This document shows, piece after piece, positions 24,901-37,800 of a DNA stretch of 64,000 nucleotides. This DNA comes from Nemopilema nomurai (lineage: Eukaryota > Cnidaria > Scyphozoa > Rhizostomeae > Rhizostomatidae). The stretch spans positions 1,490,789 to 1,554,788 of the forward strand of contig ML133465.1 of the NCBI GenBank assembly GCA_003864495.1. Reading direction: 5' to 3'. Under the pieces are notes generated by a model, which was not told where the DNA came from, searched no databases, and saw nothing but the letters and a program-made list of their open reading frames with translations. Both the position numbers and the translations under genes were made by a program. How positions within the stretch are numbered: the stretch's first letter is position 1; each line of letters starts with the position of its first letter.

Positions 24901-25330
24901 ATTAGTCTGGGAACCGGTGCTCATTCTTCAAAAACTCATTCTCCTCTCCTTGCACGCGTTCATTCAAGACCCTGTAGCCAAGTCTTTGTCTCTCCTCGTT
25001 GCCATATTTGTGCTAAGCTACCTAAATATTTGGATGCAGCCGTTCCATAGTGGATGCTTAAACGCCCTCAACAGCCTGTTTATGTTTTTTCTGTTCGTAA
25101 GTGGCGTCCTAAATACTCTCTATGCCTACACTTACACTTCTGGGGTCGAAGAAGAAGGACCCTTCTCAAAGATACTCTCTGCTGTGGGGACTATTGAGGC
25201 TTGTATGCAGCTACTTTTCCCTTGTGTTGCTCTTCTTGCAGTTTTCATAACACTCGCGACCCGATGTCTTTCAGTGTTGATTTATCTTGTTCAGACAGCG
25301 TGGCTAAAGATGCGGTTTTTTGCAAATTAG
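21942..25330 (+). CDS. Beta-helix, Cys-rich, multi-pass membrane protein (terminal exon, 1128+ aa)
   Basis: One exon after an acceptor (AATTTCAG|G, entering phase 1). The frame is open from 21942 to TAG 25330. The codon TTG at 22025 is not the start; the frame continues upstream as VFVSPSGRDTKACGKLEQPC, a typical opening of extracellular beta-helix domains. Residues to about 445 carry repeated short hydrophobic and Asn/Gly turns (for example FSNNAGSSGGALN and FRNNVASCYGDS), a right-handed beta-helix pattern. Then comes a Cys-rich module at about 23290-23720 (CxxCP, CQKCPFGATC, CPPGYCC, GVLCGQCAEGFSLS), then about nine membrane segments between 23720 and 25300. A Glu/Lys repeat (24715-24770) lies in a loop. 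The plan recalls surface proteins expanded in cnidarians and sponges, with a possible TRP-like membrane part; function is unknown. The 5' exon with the signal peptide was not located. Confidence 0.85.
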
Positions 25331-25590
25331 ACGTTTTGACTTTGAACAAATTTGATCGCTTATTGTATCTTAATTTTGAAGAGGCTAATGAACATTGAAA
25401 GACTTTCACTTTTTGCACCATTTATGTTTTCAAATATTGCGTATAAGATATCAACTTCTTAACGCCACTAATTCCAAATGGTATGAAATGCCAGAAGGTA
25501 AAAAATCGGACAAAACGAGGTAGGTCATTCATTGGTTTATGACACATTGAATGATTGGTTCTGAAACGAACTCATCAAACTGACGTTGTA

Positions 25591-25596
25591 AATAAA
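25591..25596 (+). promoter_or_regulatory. Polyadenylation signal AATAAA
   Basis: First canonical AATAAA downstream of the beta-helix gene, about 260 bases after its stop codon. Confidence 0.5.
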
Positions 25597-26861
25597 GCTT
25601 TTAAAATTAAATGCAGAGCTTATCTTAACTCAAGATAAGCTTGTCTCCTTTTATCTGTTTTCTTGTAATTAACAACTCCATGTATTCATAATGTGCTTAA
25701 ATTTCTTTCTTACACAATATTCGCCATTTATTTCCTTACGCTTAACTTGCTTATTTAAGCATTGCAGATCCCAATGTTTAGATTGCAGAGTTTTCTTAGA
25801 GCTAAAGAGGACAAGATTGAATTGACCTTTTATTAACCTATGACCTTTGTCTCCTTAAACCACACATTCTAAAGACTTCATACTTTAAATATAGTCCTAA
25901 TACAACAAGCTAGGTAAAATTCTATTAACTTCATGCTCTTTACTGACTGTACCCCAACCCATTAGCAGCAGGTAAAGTTGAAATTGCAAAGCCAGAAGAA
26001 GTCTTGTGTGTTCGTTTCGTTTCTAAAGGCTAGGGAATTCTAGAAGTAGAGTTGTATGACGTCACAGTCCTGCATGCATCCGCTTGTTTATGCTCTCATC
26101 GAGCCTCTCTTTTGCACGTGCTCGTGACACTTTCGTTAAAAACTTGTTTCTTTTTCGTTCGACCTTCATCTAGAGAAGAAATCATAGATCGCAATGTGCT
26201 TTGCAAGTTTACATTGGTATGCTTTGCCCTTGACATGCAGCATACCCTCTGTCTTTTAAACTTTGAACTCGACTTCTGCCATTCATTCTAATGATCGAAG
26301 GCTTCATGTAGGCTTTCAATTCATAGTGCTTTTTCAACCTACTGAGTTCTTTCCCTTGATAGTGCTTTATCTAGCCCATTGACTTCTTCAAGATAGGGGT
26401 GCAACATAACATACAACGGAACAGCATCGAGTCCTTCAATCCTTCAAAAAATGCCGCTTTCTTCAGATAAATTCTTAGGATTCACTGAGAAATGATTTAT
26501 CTTGCCCTGCCAGCAGTATGAAATGTCATAAAGGAGAAGATGGTTTGTTTTTGAAGCACAACCTGCTGACACGACTACGACAATGAAAACATCTTTGTTC
26601 GAACCTCAGTGAGGCAATCTTGTTAGCTTCTGCATCCGTAGGGTTCCCATTCAGAATATTTTGTGAATGAAACCCGTTGTTCCATTGGACATGCATTCTT
26701 CCAGGCAAGGATTACAAATTTAGGCCATGTTTCCAAATGTTGAACTGGCCTTTTTTCTGGATGGACCTACTGGTAATCCCCAAAATAGTGGAAGTAGCAC
26801 CAAGAAAAGACTTTCGTGAAGTACACCTAAACCTCAGGCGAGCCATGTAATATAATAGGAT

Positions 26862-26953
26862 TGGGAGGGGGGGGGGCGTCGAGGCTAGAGGGGTGGCGTT
26901 GAGGCTAGGTGGGTGGCTTTGAGATGGGGGTGAGTGGCGTCGAGGCTAGTGTT
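26862..26953. repeat. Short G-rich minisatellite
   Basis: Three to four degenerate units built on GTGGCGTTGAGGCTAG, preceded by a run of about ten G. G-quadruplex forming potential on the + strand. Confidence 0.7.
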
Positions 26954-27177
26954 TGAAAGAAAATTAAACATAGGGCTGACAAATACAGAGACATATATAT
27001 ATAGACAGAAGTGTTGCTTCAAATGGTTTTCCCATAGCGTAAATTATTTTAATCAAAAGTCACTGACTGTTTTAGAGAGAAGTCCACTGCATGAAAATGA
27101 CATATAGACTCAGAACTTTCCATATATTTTACATACATTTCTTTTTAATCAAAGATTTCAGGTGACCGGCGGCAAGC

Positions 27178-27430
27178 TACATCCTGGCCAAAAGTGGACT
27201 TGAGAAAAAACCATCAAGATTGCAATTTATCCCCAAAATGGTATCAAAACCGCCCATCCCTGCAGCAATGTTGGTTTTTGGAAAATACCAATGTATCAGT
27301 TGTACCAATACTCATTTCGGTAATAAGTAGAAATAGGCATCTCAACATTGCATGTGGGGGGTGGGGAATGTATTTTTCAAAAAAGACAGCAATTTGCCAC
27401 CCAATCCAATAACTTTTGGCCAGGATTGTA
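27178..27430. mobile_element. TA-flanked MITE (about 250 bp)
   Basis: The left end TACATCCTGGCCAAAAGT and the complement of the right end TACAATCCTGGCCAAAAGT form terminal inverted repeats with a one-base indel. TA at both borders is a mariner-like duplication. No coding capacity. Confidence 0.75.
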
Positions 27431-30059
27431 GGTTCAATGAACTAAAGAGACAGATTAGAGCAAAACTTGTTCTGCTGAAAATAGACATTAAAAAGAAGCA
27501 TTAGTAATGAAACAGTGGCGGTTAGTGGATGTTACAAATGAATTCCGACATTTTAAGTAAAGTTACCAGAATAAGTGACTGGAATGCCTGGAAAAATTGG
27601 AACTGAAATCTTTAAAGATAGAATCTCAATTAAATACATAATAAAGTGTGTGTAGAACAATTAAATAGTTTATGTCAAATACAAGTCATAGATAGCGAAT
27701 CCTCTCATCAAACAAAAATGTATCCGAAGATCGGGTAAACATCGACCACAATACTCCATTACCGTTGCCTGCAATGAAGAACGTCCGAGGCAAACTAACA
27801 GGCAAAGTGACCAAGGGAGGCAAGGCCCAAAAATAATAAGAAGTAGTGTATTAAGACCAAGTGCTTTAACTTAATAAAAAGCAATTGATAATCTCAAAAT
27901 AACTCTACAAATTTATCTATAAACATGGAGAGCGTCACAAGGCTGGTGCTACGCCCAGGGCACATAAAAACAAATCTTGAATGTTGCTTTCCTAAAACAT
28001 AACACGCTTCTATAACGGAGTGTGTTAACACCAGTGGGCAAATTTCTAATCCGGCGGAATTGGTAATGAGGGCACGAACGAGTAGGATGCGTGAGTGAGC
28101 AGGGAATTATTCAATAGGTTATTGTTGTCCGTTCTGGTTGAGAACAAGGAAAGTAAATTCAGAGAAACTTTAGTTAAAAATGGCAGAGGATAAGATACTT
28201 TCGAAAGGTTTTACAGCAAAATATAATTCTGAGATCAAATCAATGTCTAAAGAGAGTAGACAGAACAAGCAAGGATGCAGTGGTAAGGGCTCAAGAGGGG
28301 AGCAGCCTTACCTTGTTAAAATTGTCGAAAGTAGAGAGACAAGAACCATACATGTTTTTACCTTCTAGAGGAGATCCAGCCTTCTCTAGATTGCATTTCT
28401 TTTTGCTGAACCACCAATCGCCTACTCTGTTCTCGTGTTCCAAGTTGTAATTATAAACGAACTAAATACACAATCGGTCGTTATGATTTGTACCTCTGTC
28501 TGGCCTTAATTTGAATAGCAGAACACTAGTACGAATATGGCTTGATAAGTTTTAAAATATTCATAAGTGATATAACGTACCAAATACTGTAATAACTAAA
28601 GTTCTAATGCCTTGAGACACTGAAAAAAGGCAAAAAGGCGGTTTATCAGGGACCACGCCCATTACCCTGCAGTAGGGCCACCTTGTTAAAAATATACCAA
28701 TGCATCTCTGAGAACAATGACTTGGGCTGTCGAAAAATCCGAGAGGTGGCGATGAAGAGTGAGTTTATCTCGTAGATATTACCGAATGTCAAAGGAACGC
28801 TGTGCAGGACATCGATCCATAGCTGTTCCTTTTCTTGAAAAGACATCTCCAGCTTTGCGGGTTGAAAGAATATTTTACCAAGTGTAGCAATGTTCACCTA
28901 GAGCCACGGGACCTCGTTTTGAGCTCACAATCGATCTCGAACCTCTTCTCATACGTCACAAATGCTCTTAACTTTCATGCTCGACCTAATTCTTCCTCTT
29001 CCTTTTCTCTTTTATTACTCAATGCGCAATTGAAAGCTCTATTTTTAAGGCAGTTTTTACTTCCTCATTAGTCATCGTTCAAACGAGGAATGATAAATAT
29101 ATCATACCTCATTGGCGTTATTGAGAAGGCATCCGGAAACTCGTATACATCCTATTCCAAAAGAGGCTATGACGCAATTAGTCGTGACTAACTATCAACC
29201 ACAGCAACCCAATATTTACGTGCCTAACAATGAACTTCGACGTAATGAATAGAAAGCGAGTTAAGTTTGCGTCCACTTAATCTAATGAAAAATGGCAAAC
29301 TTTGCCAATAGTATTAAAGCTTCCAAAAGACTGGCTGCTGTGATGTAGAATCTATAGAAACTTTGCTCAAGAAAACTACCCAGTGATCCAGAAAGCCAAT
29401 ATTTACAGTCTTGCGTCTGCGTGGGAAGGGCTATCGTTTCCTCTACTTTCTTTGACCCACACGACGAGTTAACTCTCTTTTCCTGCTCTCATGACATTTG
29501 AAGTAATGAAAAAAGTTTAAATGTTTTCCGCAATGGATAATTTCAGTCTTTTTACTTTGAGGACTTCCTTAAATTGATCAGATAATTTTTCTGAAGCCAC
29601 TGAAAATAATCCACGTTGTTATTGAAAATTTCGTCGATTCCTCTTCAAACAGGGTTTTTTTGCGATTCCTTCTTCGTCGCCAAAGCTTCCATTTACCTTT
29701 GTTTGGCATCTGGAAAGATTTCTCACGATCAGCTGACAATGTGTCAGTGTAAAATAATATTTATCTTCGTAACACTTGCTTAACAGAGAGGCTAAACCGC
29801 GTATTCTCATAAACTCTGGCCAGCAAAGGAAAGTAAAATAAATGTCTTGCGAGCACTCACTTAACATTTCCACAAGAACTCTGTCTGCCCTAAAATGTTT
29901 AACTTATTGTGAGACAAGGGTGTCCAATTTTATTTTACTGAAGACCGCATACAAAACACCACTCCAACTATGTTTACTATTTAGAATAATCAACTAATGG
30001 CGCATTTCTTCCAACCAAAATTTAATGGAAACTTATTTCTACTCGATTAACAAAGTTTA

Positions 30060-30350
30060 GTGGATAGAAATAATAAGGGAAAGGAGACAAACATGGCTAG
30101 GACATCCCATGTGCTTGCATCCAGAAACACCAACAAGAAAAGGCCCTTCAACAAACTCTTGACAAAGTAAAACAGCCACAAGGAGAACCACAGGTGAACT
30201 AGATTCAGACAGCAAGGAAAGATTAGGCCACCATCGGGATTGAACTGGATCTCTCAAAAGAAACACAAACATGGAATAGATTATCTGGACTGACGCAAGA
30301 TAGAAGAGACTGGCGTGGCATTTCGAAAATCATGGATCTGGATTTTGAAT
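30060..30350 (+). mobile_element. LINE 3' end, degenerate
   Basis: + strand fragments read RRQTWLGHPMCLHPETPTRK and, after frame breaks, TWNRLSGLTQDRRDWRGI. The order WLGH, then a basic stretch, then TW..L...AQDR..WR (here LTQDRRDWR) is typical of the last part of non-LTR retrotransposon ORF2. An A-rich 3' tail region follows at about 30345-30375. Truncated at the 5' end and non-functional. Confidence 0.65.
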
Positions 30351-31864
30351 AAAAAATTATAATGAAGGAATAAAAAACGATTCGAGCCTCAAAAACCTTT
30401 TTCCTATTTGTCGTACAAAGTGTTGTAAAGAACTTTATTTAGAAAAGACGTACGCAGCAATAAAATCGTTTTGATAATACTGTGGTTTCTGTTGTTTATA
30501 GAGGGATTGAAAGGCATTTCTGGAATCATATTTATCTACATATGTGCCTGGCTTTATCGTTGCCTCGCAACAACATTTGACTGTGGGTGGCTATATTGAA
30601 ACGAGGTTTTTTAATTTGGCTAACACTTCTGAAATCTCTCAGTGCAACCTTCTTGCTCGCATTCAAAATCTTTGTTCTACCTCTTTCTACCTGGAGACGG
30701 GAGATCTGGCCTATTATCATAGACATAGGAAAATATTCGACGATTTGGTATATGCAACTTGAAAAGTCACAGACAGAATTTGAAATCTGACACCCCTGAT
30801 AATAGTGAATTGATAATTTAAAGTTAATGAATTTTATAGCAAATTAAAGTTATGCATGACTGATGGCGTAGAACCTAGGAGTAAAACGGACACAGTCATG
30901 CAGTCTTTCTAACGTGCCATCTGGAGAAAATAAGGGCATATTTATAGTGGATCTATAGGGGATCCTTTGAACTCCCAAACTTTGAAATTGCATGAAATGG
31001 TGTAAGATAACATTGCATATCTAAAATACTTTTCCATCCGACACTCCCAAAAGCATGCAAAGTCCAGAAATTGACCTAAGGCTGACGAAATAACCTCCTG
31101 TTGTAGGTAAAAAACCACGAGAGGTCATAGGTAAAGCACACTATTGGCTAAGTTACGACCAATCAGCGTCCACTGACGTCTTCTAGCACACGTTTTCACG
31201 AAGAGTCGATCAACGGCTGTAACTGCAGTCGAATAGCTTTTCAACACAGGGTGCTTCTAAGGCAGTTAAAAGAGACAGTTAAAAACGGTTGGTAAACAGA
31301 CGGACATTTATCAATTTTATCCGTTTTTGTCGTCATTCTTCCATTAAAGTCAATGGTGCTCGGTATGTTGTTTCTGCATATAAACAACCCAAGTTTTATT
31401 TTGAAGAAAATCGACAAGTACCCTTCTCATTTGAAATGCCTTAGGCATGCACTTAATTTCCCGAAGCAACAAAATGGGAAGATGGTTACCCAAGCAGGGG
31501 AATAGAAAATTTTGATAATGCTGGTAAATTTTAGTCAAGATGCAGATCAAAGCTCTTTTGTTTATAACACCGGTGCCCGAAATGTCAGGGGTTAGAAGCT
31601 TGCACTCAGATTAAAATCCTTAAACAAGGGAAATTAATTCAGTCTTATTGATCTAACCATTAGTTCTGAAAAGGGACGAAGGAAGTTACTTTAAAGTGGG
31701 GCTGGGAGAGCATGGAACAGAACTTTGGTGGGGTGAAAAGAGGCACTTTTTCTCCCGTGTCCTTTGGGTTCTCAGCTTTTCCAACTATGGATCTAAAACC
31801 TCGTTTACACCAAAGATGTTTACACTACACACTTTTCCCATAAGAATAAAGTTTGTAAATATAT

Positions 31865-32575
31865 TGAGGCTCAAAATTGAAAAATGATATAAGAACAATG
31901 CCGGACTCAACCTTGATCATAGGGTAAAATTTCTCCTTAAACTTAGTTTTCTCTCAAAGAGAAACAATTGCACTTTCAGGCTATACACGTGTACATTATA
32001 CACGCTTTTTTATAAGGAACCTACCACAAGGCCTAGTTCCAAAAGTTCCTTATTTGTAGACCTCAAATCATCAGATTTTAGTACCAAAAGTTTCTTAAAA
32101 GTTCCTTAATTTTCATTGCACATCAATAAGCCTTAACACTTAATAGAAAGAGGGGCGAGATAGACTATGCGGAAACTACTCAATAAAGCACTTGACACAC
32201 GAATAGCAAACAATCTATGCGAGTATTGGCTGCAAATGAATGGAACGGGTTTTTAGCTCTTGATGCTTGCAGTTATAAAAAATTTTCTAATCAAAAAGTT
32301 CCTTAGGGATTTCGTTTTTAGTAGTATAAGTTCTTTATATATTTCGGCCTTCTACATGTAGGTTCCTTATAAAGTGGTTCTTTATAAAAAAAAGGTGTAT
32401 ACACTTAGCAGCTCTGTGAGTAATTTATGACGAAGCAACACACAAAAAAGATTTGATACTTTTCTTCGATCCTAAAGCGAATTTACAACCTTTCGCAAGA
32501 AAAATTTAAGAATAATCTTTAGCTCAAGATCGAGAACTTTTGGAAATATTGAGGCTCCGCAGAAAAAAGAGGAGA
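31865..32575. repeat. Dispersed repeat, interrupted by a MITE
   Basis: The left part (about 31865-31985) resembles 46853-46970, and the right part (about 32410-32575) closely resembles 48864-49030. Both relatives lie in introns of the receptor gene. The element at 31999-32399 sits between the two parts here, so it appears to have inserted into an older repeat. Class unknown. Confidence 0.6.
31999..32399. mobile_element. TA-flanked MITE, copy 2 (397 bp)
   Basis: Element 32001-32397 between TA dinucleotides. Ends are CACGCTTTTTTATAAGGAAC at the left and CACCTTTTTTTTATAAAGAA on the complement at the right. Same family as 15242-15636, alignable along the whole length with scattered substitutions, so the two copies are not recent duplicates. 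Confidence 0.85.
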
Positions 32576-33054
32576 GCCAAATTTGACCCTGTTTTCATTT
32601 GAAGCATGCGCATTGGCCTAATATTTTCTGTTCGCGGGAAGTTTAATTACTCTTAAAAGTGGCGATGAATGTTTCGAAGTGTATTCTGCTAGTCCCTCAA
32701 CCAAATATTTCTAACCAAATCAGACACAGAAGTCAAATGCATTTTTCTCTGAGATTCAAATGTCATAGTTCTTGAATGTTTAAATATGACGCGGTGATGA
32801 TGTTTAACAATTTGTGAAAGCCTCACACGAACGATAGCATAATCCGTTTTTCCGTCCGTAACCGCAAAGTTCTAATCCTGCCCGTATACGCTAGAAAAAA
32901 GATGCACGATTTGGGAAAGGATTCGAAAAGTTTCATAAACGATATTCCCAAACTAGCATTGAACCAAGGTGGTTTAAACGCGAGGTTTATCATAAATTAG
33001 GCCTATCATAAAATTTTCAGGCACGTAACCAAAGACTTCTTTTTTCTATAGTGT

Positions 33055-33178
33055 ACCGTATTCACTCGAGTGAGCACCTTTTAATTTCTGGTACTTTTGA
33101 TGCGGCGCTTATATGGGGGCGGCGCTTATATGGGGGCGGCGCATATACGGGAGCGGCGCTCACTTGAATAAACACAGT
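33055..33178. mobile_element. Short GC-rich MITE with internal duplication
   Basis: The left ACCGTATTCACTCGAGTGAG and the complement of the right ACTGTGTTTATTCAAGTGAG form imperfect inverted ends (18 of 24 bases over the longer span). The middle holds three copies of GGCGGCGCTTATATGGG-like sequence. Confidence 0.5.
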
Positions 33179-33708
33179 GAACGGGGCCTAAAACGAATCG
33201 CTCGGTGTGCTCTTCTGAACCTTTTAAAAATTCCTCTTACGCCATTTTTTAAGGAAAGTTGTATTTTAACGGGTGTTGTGACACGAACGATATTTATTTC
33301 CGAAATTCTCTATAGACAAAATCTCTTCCTAACTCCTGTTAACCTTCTGTTTTAGACAAACAACCCCCGGTTTATATGTCCGGTGCATGTCCTCTGTTGA
33401 CTTGCTTGTGTCATGTTGATTATCGCAATTTTTGTAAACACGACAAGTCAATTGTCAAGATACATGTTCTGCAATTGATTCTACACACTGTATGACAAAT
33501 GGACAGTGTGCAATCGATTGTGATGATCAACTAAAGCGCACATGCAACATGATTTGTCCAGGCCCCAGACTCCCTGCCACCTGAATTCGCCTGGATTTTG
33601 AAAAAGATGTTTAGCCAAAAGCGTACACGGTCAAGTTCTCCTCGGTTGTCCCAAAGTTCTCACGCCAAATAGAATTGAGAGGGAATTACGTATCTCGCTA
33701 GGGGCAAA

Positions 33709-34045
33709 TACAGTAAATCCTCGAATTGACCCCCTCGAAATAGCCCCCCCTCGAATAAGCCCCCACCCTAGAACTACTTTATTGGCCCCCCTCAATTTGT
33801 TGATTTTCGACTCCTGAGGTTGCCTTTGGCATTTTAATGAATTACCACAAAATTAGTATTTTTGTTAATAATTTAATCAAATGTTCATAAAGAAATTCCG
33901 ACTAAAATATACGAGGTCTTTTAATAATGTCTCCTTCATTATGTACAGCGAGTTCCAGAAGATTTTGTGTGTGTATAAGCCCCCCTCGAATAAGCCCCCC
34001 CCTTGAATAATCCCCCATCCAAAAATATCAAAAATAAACACGGTA
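33709..34045. mobile_element. C-rich MITE family, copy A (3' end decayed)
   Basis: Starts TA-CAGTAAATCCTCGAATTG, has repeated CCCCCCTCGAATAAGCC blocks at both sides and ends CGGTA without the expected complementary terminus. Aligns with 43613-43955, including the shared core TTGGCATTTTA..GAATTACCACAAAA. Confidence 0.75.
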
Positions 34046-34891
34046 GCCCCACACCAAGGCCCGGTATCTGTGGCATCCCATTTCTTCAAAGTGGTTGAAA
34101 GCTGATTTCATGCAAACGCCTGATACAACATTTTATTCTAATACAACTCTATGCCTTGGTTCCGTGAATCCACTCTTCCCAACAATGCCCCCCCCCCCCG
34201 TATTTGACAACCATGCAACTGGATACCAAACTTACCCGGTGACTTCTCATTGAGTATCGAGTTTCTTGTTATTTCCTGTTTTACTTCACCTAAGTCACAA
34301 CATGTCTTGATATGCCTGCAAACATAGTTCATTTCTTATCATTAGGAGCTAGTAAAACATAAGGTAACCCCCTGATTCTGGATCATTGATGGCAAGCGAC
34401 GGAGGTCTTTGTTAATTTGAAACAAATATTGTGCCTTTTGAGAATTTGAAGTCAAAATATTTCTCCAATATCACACAGGCACTTCGACAAAATCCCAGTT
34501 GAAACTGAATTGAAAAGGCAACCAGGAAACCTTCACCAAAATTACATCAGCCAATTGTTCGCAAATTGTTTTGACGCTGAGGAGTACAACACACGCACGT
34601 GACTACAACGTATGAATGGGTTAAGCCCGATTGACCATAACTCTATTCAACAAACCTAGTAGTTCAAATACTTCGCATGCTAGTTGAATCATAACTGGCT
34701 AGTGCGCATTCAGGACTTGTCGATTCTCGTTTAATGTCGATTTAATATCAGGTCGGCAGCGTACATGTGCGAAGCCTTGAAAGTCATTCGAAGGAAAACA
34801 GGAAAACTTAGGCCTAAGAAGAACTTTGGAACCTGAATAATTAAAGCTGAATTATTTATTTGACCAAAGGGCCTTCACACGTGTAAAGAAG

Positions 34892-37800
34892 ATGACGCTC
34901 CTAAATGTGGTGGTATTTTCGCTTCTCGCAGCTTTAGTTGGTAAGTTCCGAATACATTCTAATTGCATTTCTTTAAATTTACTTGCCGAAAAGTAACCAG
35001 TTTATTGAATTACTCGGGGATTTGGTTGCCAACCGCCGCACCAAATAGTTGAAATTCCACGTCGTTTCTGTCGCAGTACAAATGTGTTCAAAATACTGGT
35101 TTGATAATAGGTTAAAATTCATTGCGTTTTTCCTATCAGTGAGTTTTTATTCTGCTTAACATCTTCGCATGGCGAAAAGACTTGACAACAAAGCTTCCCA
35201 TCTGTTTTCCGTTCATTTCGAAGCTGTCGCGGGTAAATTGCACACGCGGCATTATTTTAGTTCCCGTAGCTCATGGCGATATATTTCTAGTGAGAAACAA
35301 ATTACTCACTTGACCTTGAAACAGCCACCACTTTTGCATGAGTAATTGCCATTATAGGCGGGGAATTTCGCGCCTTACGAGGGAATCTAATTCATATGTT
35401 TTCTTTTGTGGGTCGATTATATTCAGTTTTAAACGCATAAACGTCAATGGGTTAATTTCCCCCTCACAGTATACGTAAGATATTCATGTTTTACAGTGTG
35501 ATTTGAGAATTAATACGACCAGTTCTCAGACAACAGGACTGCCTAAGGGCAAAGTACAGTTCGTTTCTCAAAGGCATTATGCCCTCGATATGTGTTCCCG
35601 TCTCAAACAGCGTGAATGACTGTTGAATTGTTTAGATTCTCTGTGGAAATTGGGAACGTTCCTTGTTAATGTTGTCTGCTTTTAGAAGCAGGGAGGTCAG
35701 TGAAGTATGTCTACCGACGGCGTCTGACCACGAAGAGCAAGCACCAAGCGTAAACTTTGAGAAATACCTGCTTGCAAATGGTCACACGATATTCCAGCAT
35801 ATGTTAATGGGGCTTTCTAACGATAACATTTCTTAGACCCGAAAGAATAGACACATCGATAAAAAGACAACTTCGACCTTCATGGCAAATAAAACTCGTG
35901 GATATTTTCGATCATAACCCAGATTGCAACTTACTTTTGAGCTGCTACTCGACGCAACGCCTGAAGTAAAACAGTAGCAGGTCATATTACCAACACTGAC
36001 CCGCCCCTGCACTTATTACTGTATGTCAAATATGGACTCAGACATTGGTGTATTTCACATAATCAATCTTTTGTATAAAAGGTAGGAACTTGAAGCACAA
36101 TTAAGTCTCTTTTAAAGAATTGAATAATGGGTTAATGCTTGTGCAACAGATATTGCTGGATTTGATATCCTTAAAAACAGTTTAGGCCACATGAAAAACA
36201 TAAGAGAATTGTTTTTAAGACCCCATTAGTTCCATTATTTTGTTTTTGATTGTATGGTACTCTTTTTTGGACAAACTTTGGCTAGGCCTGCCAAACAACT
36301 CTTTGTTATATGTGAAGATGTTATTAAACTAAAGAGTTGCCAAAATTTTATGTGTTATTAAAATTTTAAAATTATATATCTATATGTTTTTGGAGATAAA
36401 TATTCAGAAAATGACAGAAACAAATATTCCAGGTATGAAAATTTTGACATGTTTCCAATAAATGGTGACTTCTTTTAAGGTCTGTTATAACTTTCTTGAT
36501 GATGTACTCAGATACTGTGCTAAAATCTTCATTAAGATCAGAAGGTAACAGTTTTAGTAAGATCTCATTCTTGGTCTTTTTTCACAAGAAAGCAATAAAA
36601 AACAATTACAATTCTGCTAATGTAGAGTTACTGAGACACTTATATATTTCTCTAAATATAGGGAACAAAAGGTATTTGGCAGAACTTGATATTTGGCCCC
36701 TATTTAAAAACAGGTAGATTTATTTTTTTTGGAAAAAGGAAATAATTTATAATTTATTTGGTGTAAAAACATATTTTTTGAAAAACCTTTAACCCAACTG
36801 ACAGTGGTGACAATAATTCATGTCTTGAGCACTTTTGGAGTTTGGAATATTTGATTGCCTGTTTGCAAGGCACTGTGATGATAAATGGCGATCTGGTAGG
36901 ACACAGTATGAGATAGATCATGGTTGAAAATTTACATTTCTGTGTGTATTGCTTTAAATTTTCTCATGCCCCTTAAATTTTAATTCCCTGTATTCACACA
37001 CAAGTGTTTCAATGATACATGGCAAAAGTTTGTTTCAGTTGTAGGGTACCACCTTCAAAAATGCATTGCTGCTCACAAAATTAGTCTTGACAAAAAATAA
37101 GGATTGATTAAGTTTGAAAAAAGGTTTCCTGACACCCTCACATGTCACTACATAAAAGGTGAGAAGCACAGCTAGTAATCTGGGCTGAAGAAAAAGCGGA
37201 AGGTTTTTTTAGCATCAAGGCATAAATATTCCCTGTTTAAAACATACATTTAGGACATTCCCAGATTGGTCAGACCAACATTGGATGGGATGGAAGAGGG
37301 ATGCTTTTAAAAATTGGAACATTGTAGGAAAATGTGTGGCTATGGAGAGCCAAATTGCGAAAAAGTGTCAGATAATATTTGTGGGAAACAGGCAAATGTT
37401 TTAATAAATGCCCAGCTATCACAGCAGCCAAATAAAACAATAATGTCAAATTCTTGCAGATTTGGGTACTGTGAAGCACCATGGTGGACCTACTTTGTGT
37501 GGGAAGATCTACCTTGCCACAGCTTTACAAAACAATGAAAACAAACCATTAGTTGTTAAAACTTGATTGTTTATGATTACCTTTCTAGAGAATCCTGTTA
37601 TGAAATCACAAGTATAATCATTATTTAATGTTTTCTTTTGTTAGAGGTTTTGATTTCAACTAAGTAAAAAAATAGTCAATTCAACAGTCCTGATATGAGG
37701 CAAAAAATGTCTAGGATTAGTGTTTTTGGTCCGCACTAGCATTAGTCACTGAACATACTTGATGACGAGAAGACTTTTCTTGAAGATTCAAGATGTTCAA

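Larger units (their letters stand above)
25331..34891. other. Intergenic region rich in repeats
   Basis: About 9.5 kb between two + strand genes. Supported contents are listed separately: a polyadenylation signal, a G-rich minisatellite, a TA-type MITE, a LINE 3' end, a dispersed repeat with a nested MITE, a short GC-rich MITE and the first CCGTAAATCC element. Frames such as 28180-28368 (+) and 28646-28897 (-) are open but have no recognisable domain or gene structure. Confidence 0.4.

Noticed and set aside
28180..28368. 62-aa + frame (MAEDKILSKG) with good ATG context and a GTAAGG after GGATGCAGTG
   Set aside because: Could be a first exon, but no downstream exon or known domain was found.
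28646..28897. Minus-strand 83-aa frame with a coding-like look (SFQEKEQLWIDVLHSVPLTF)
   Set aside because: No recognised family and no supporting exons or splice pattern; an open frame of this size is expected by chance in 64 kb.
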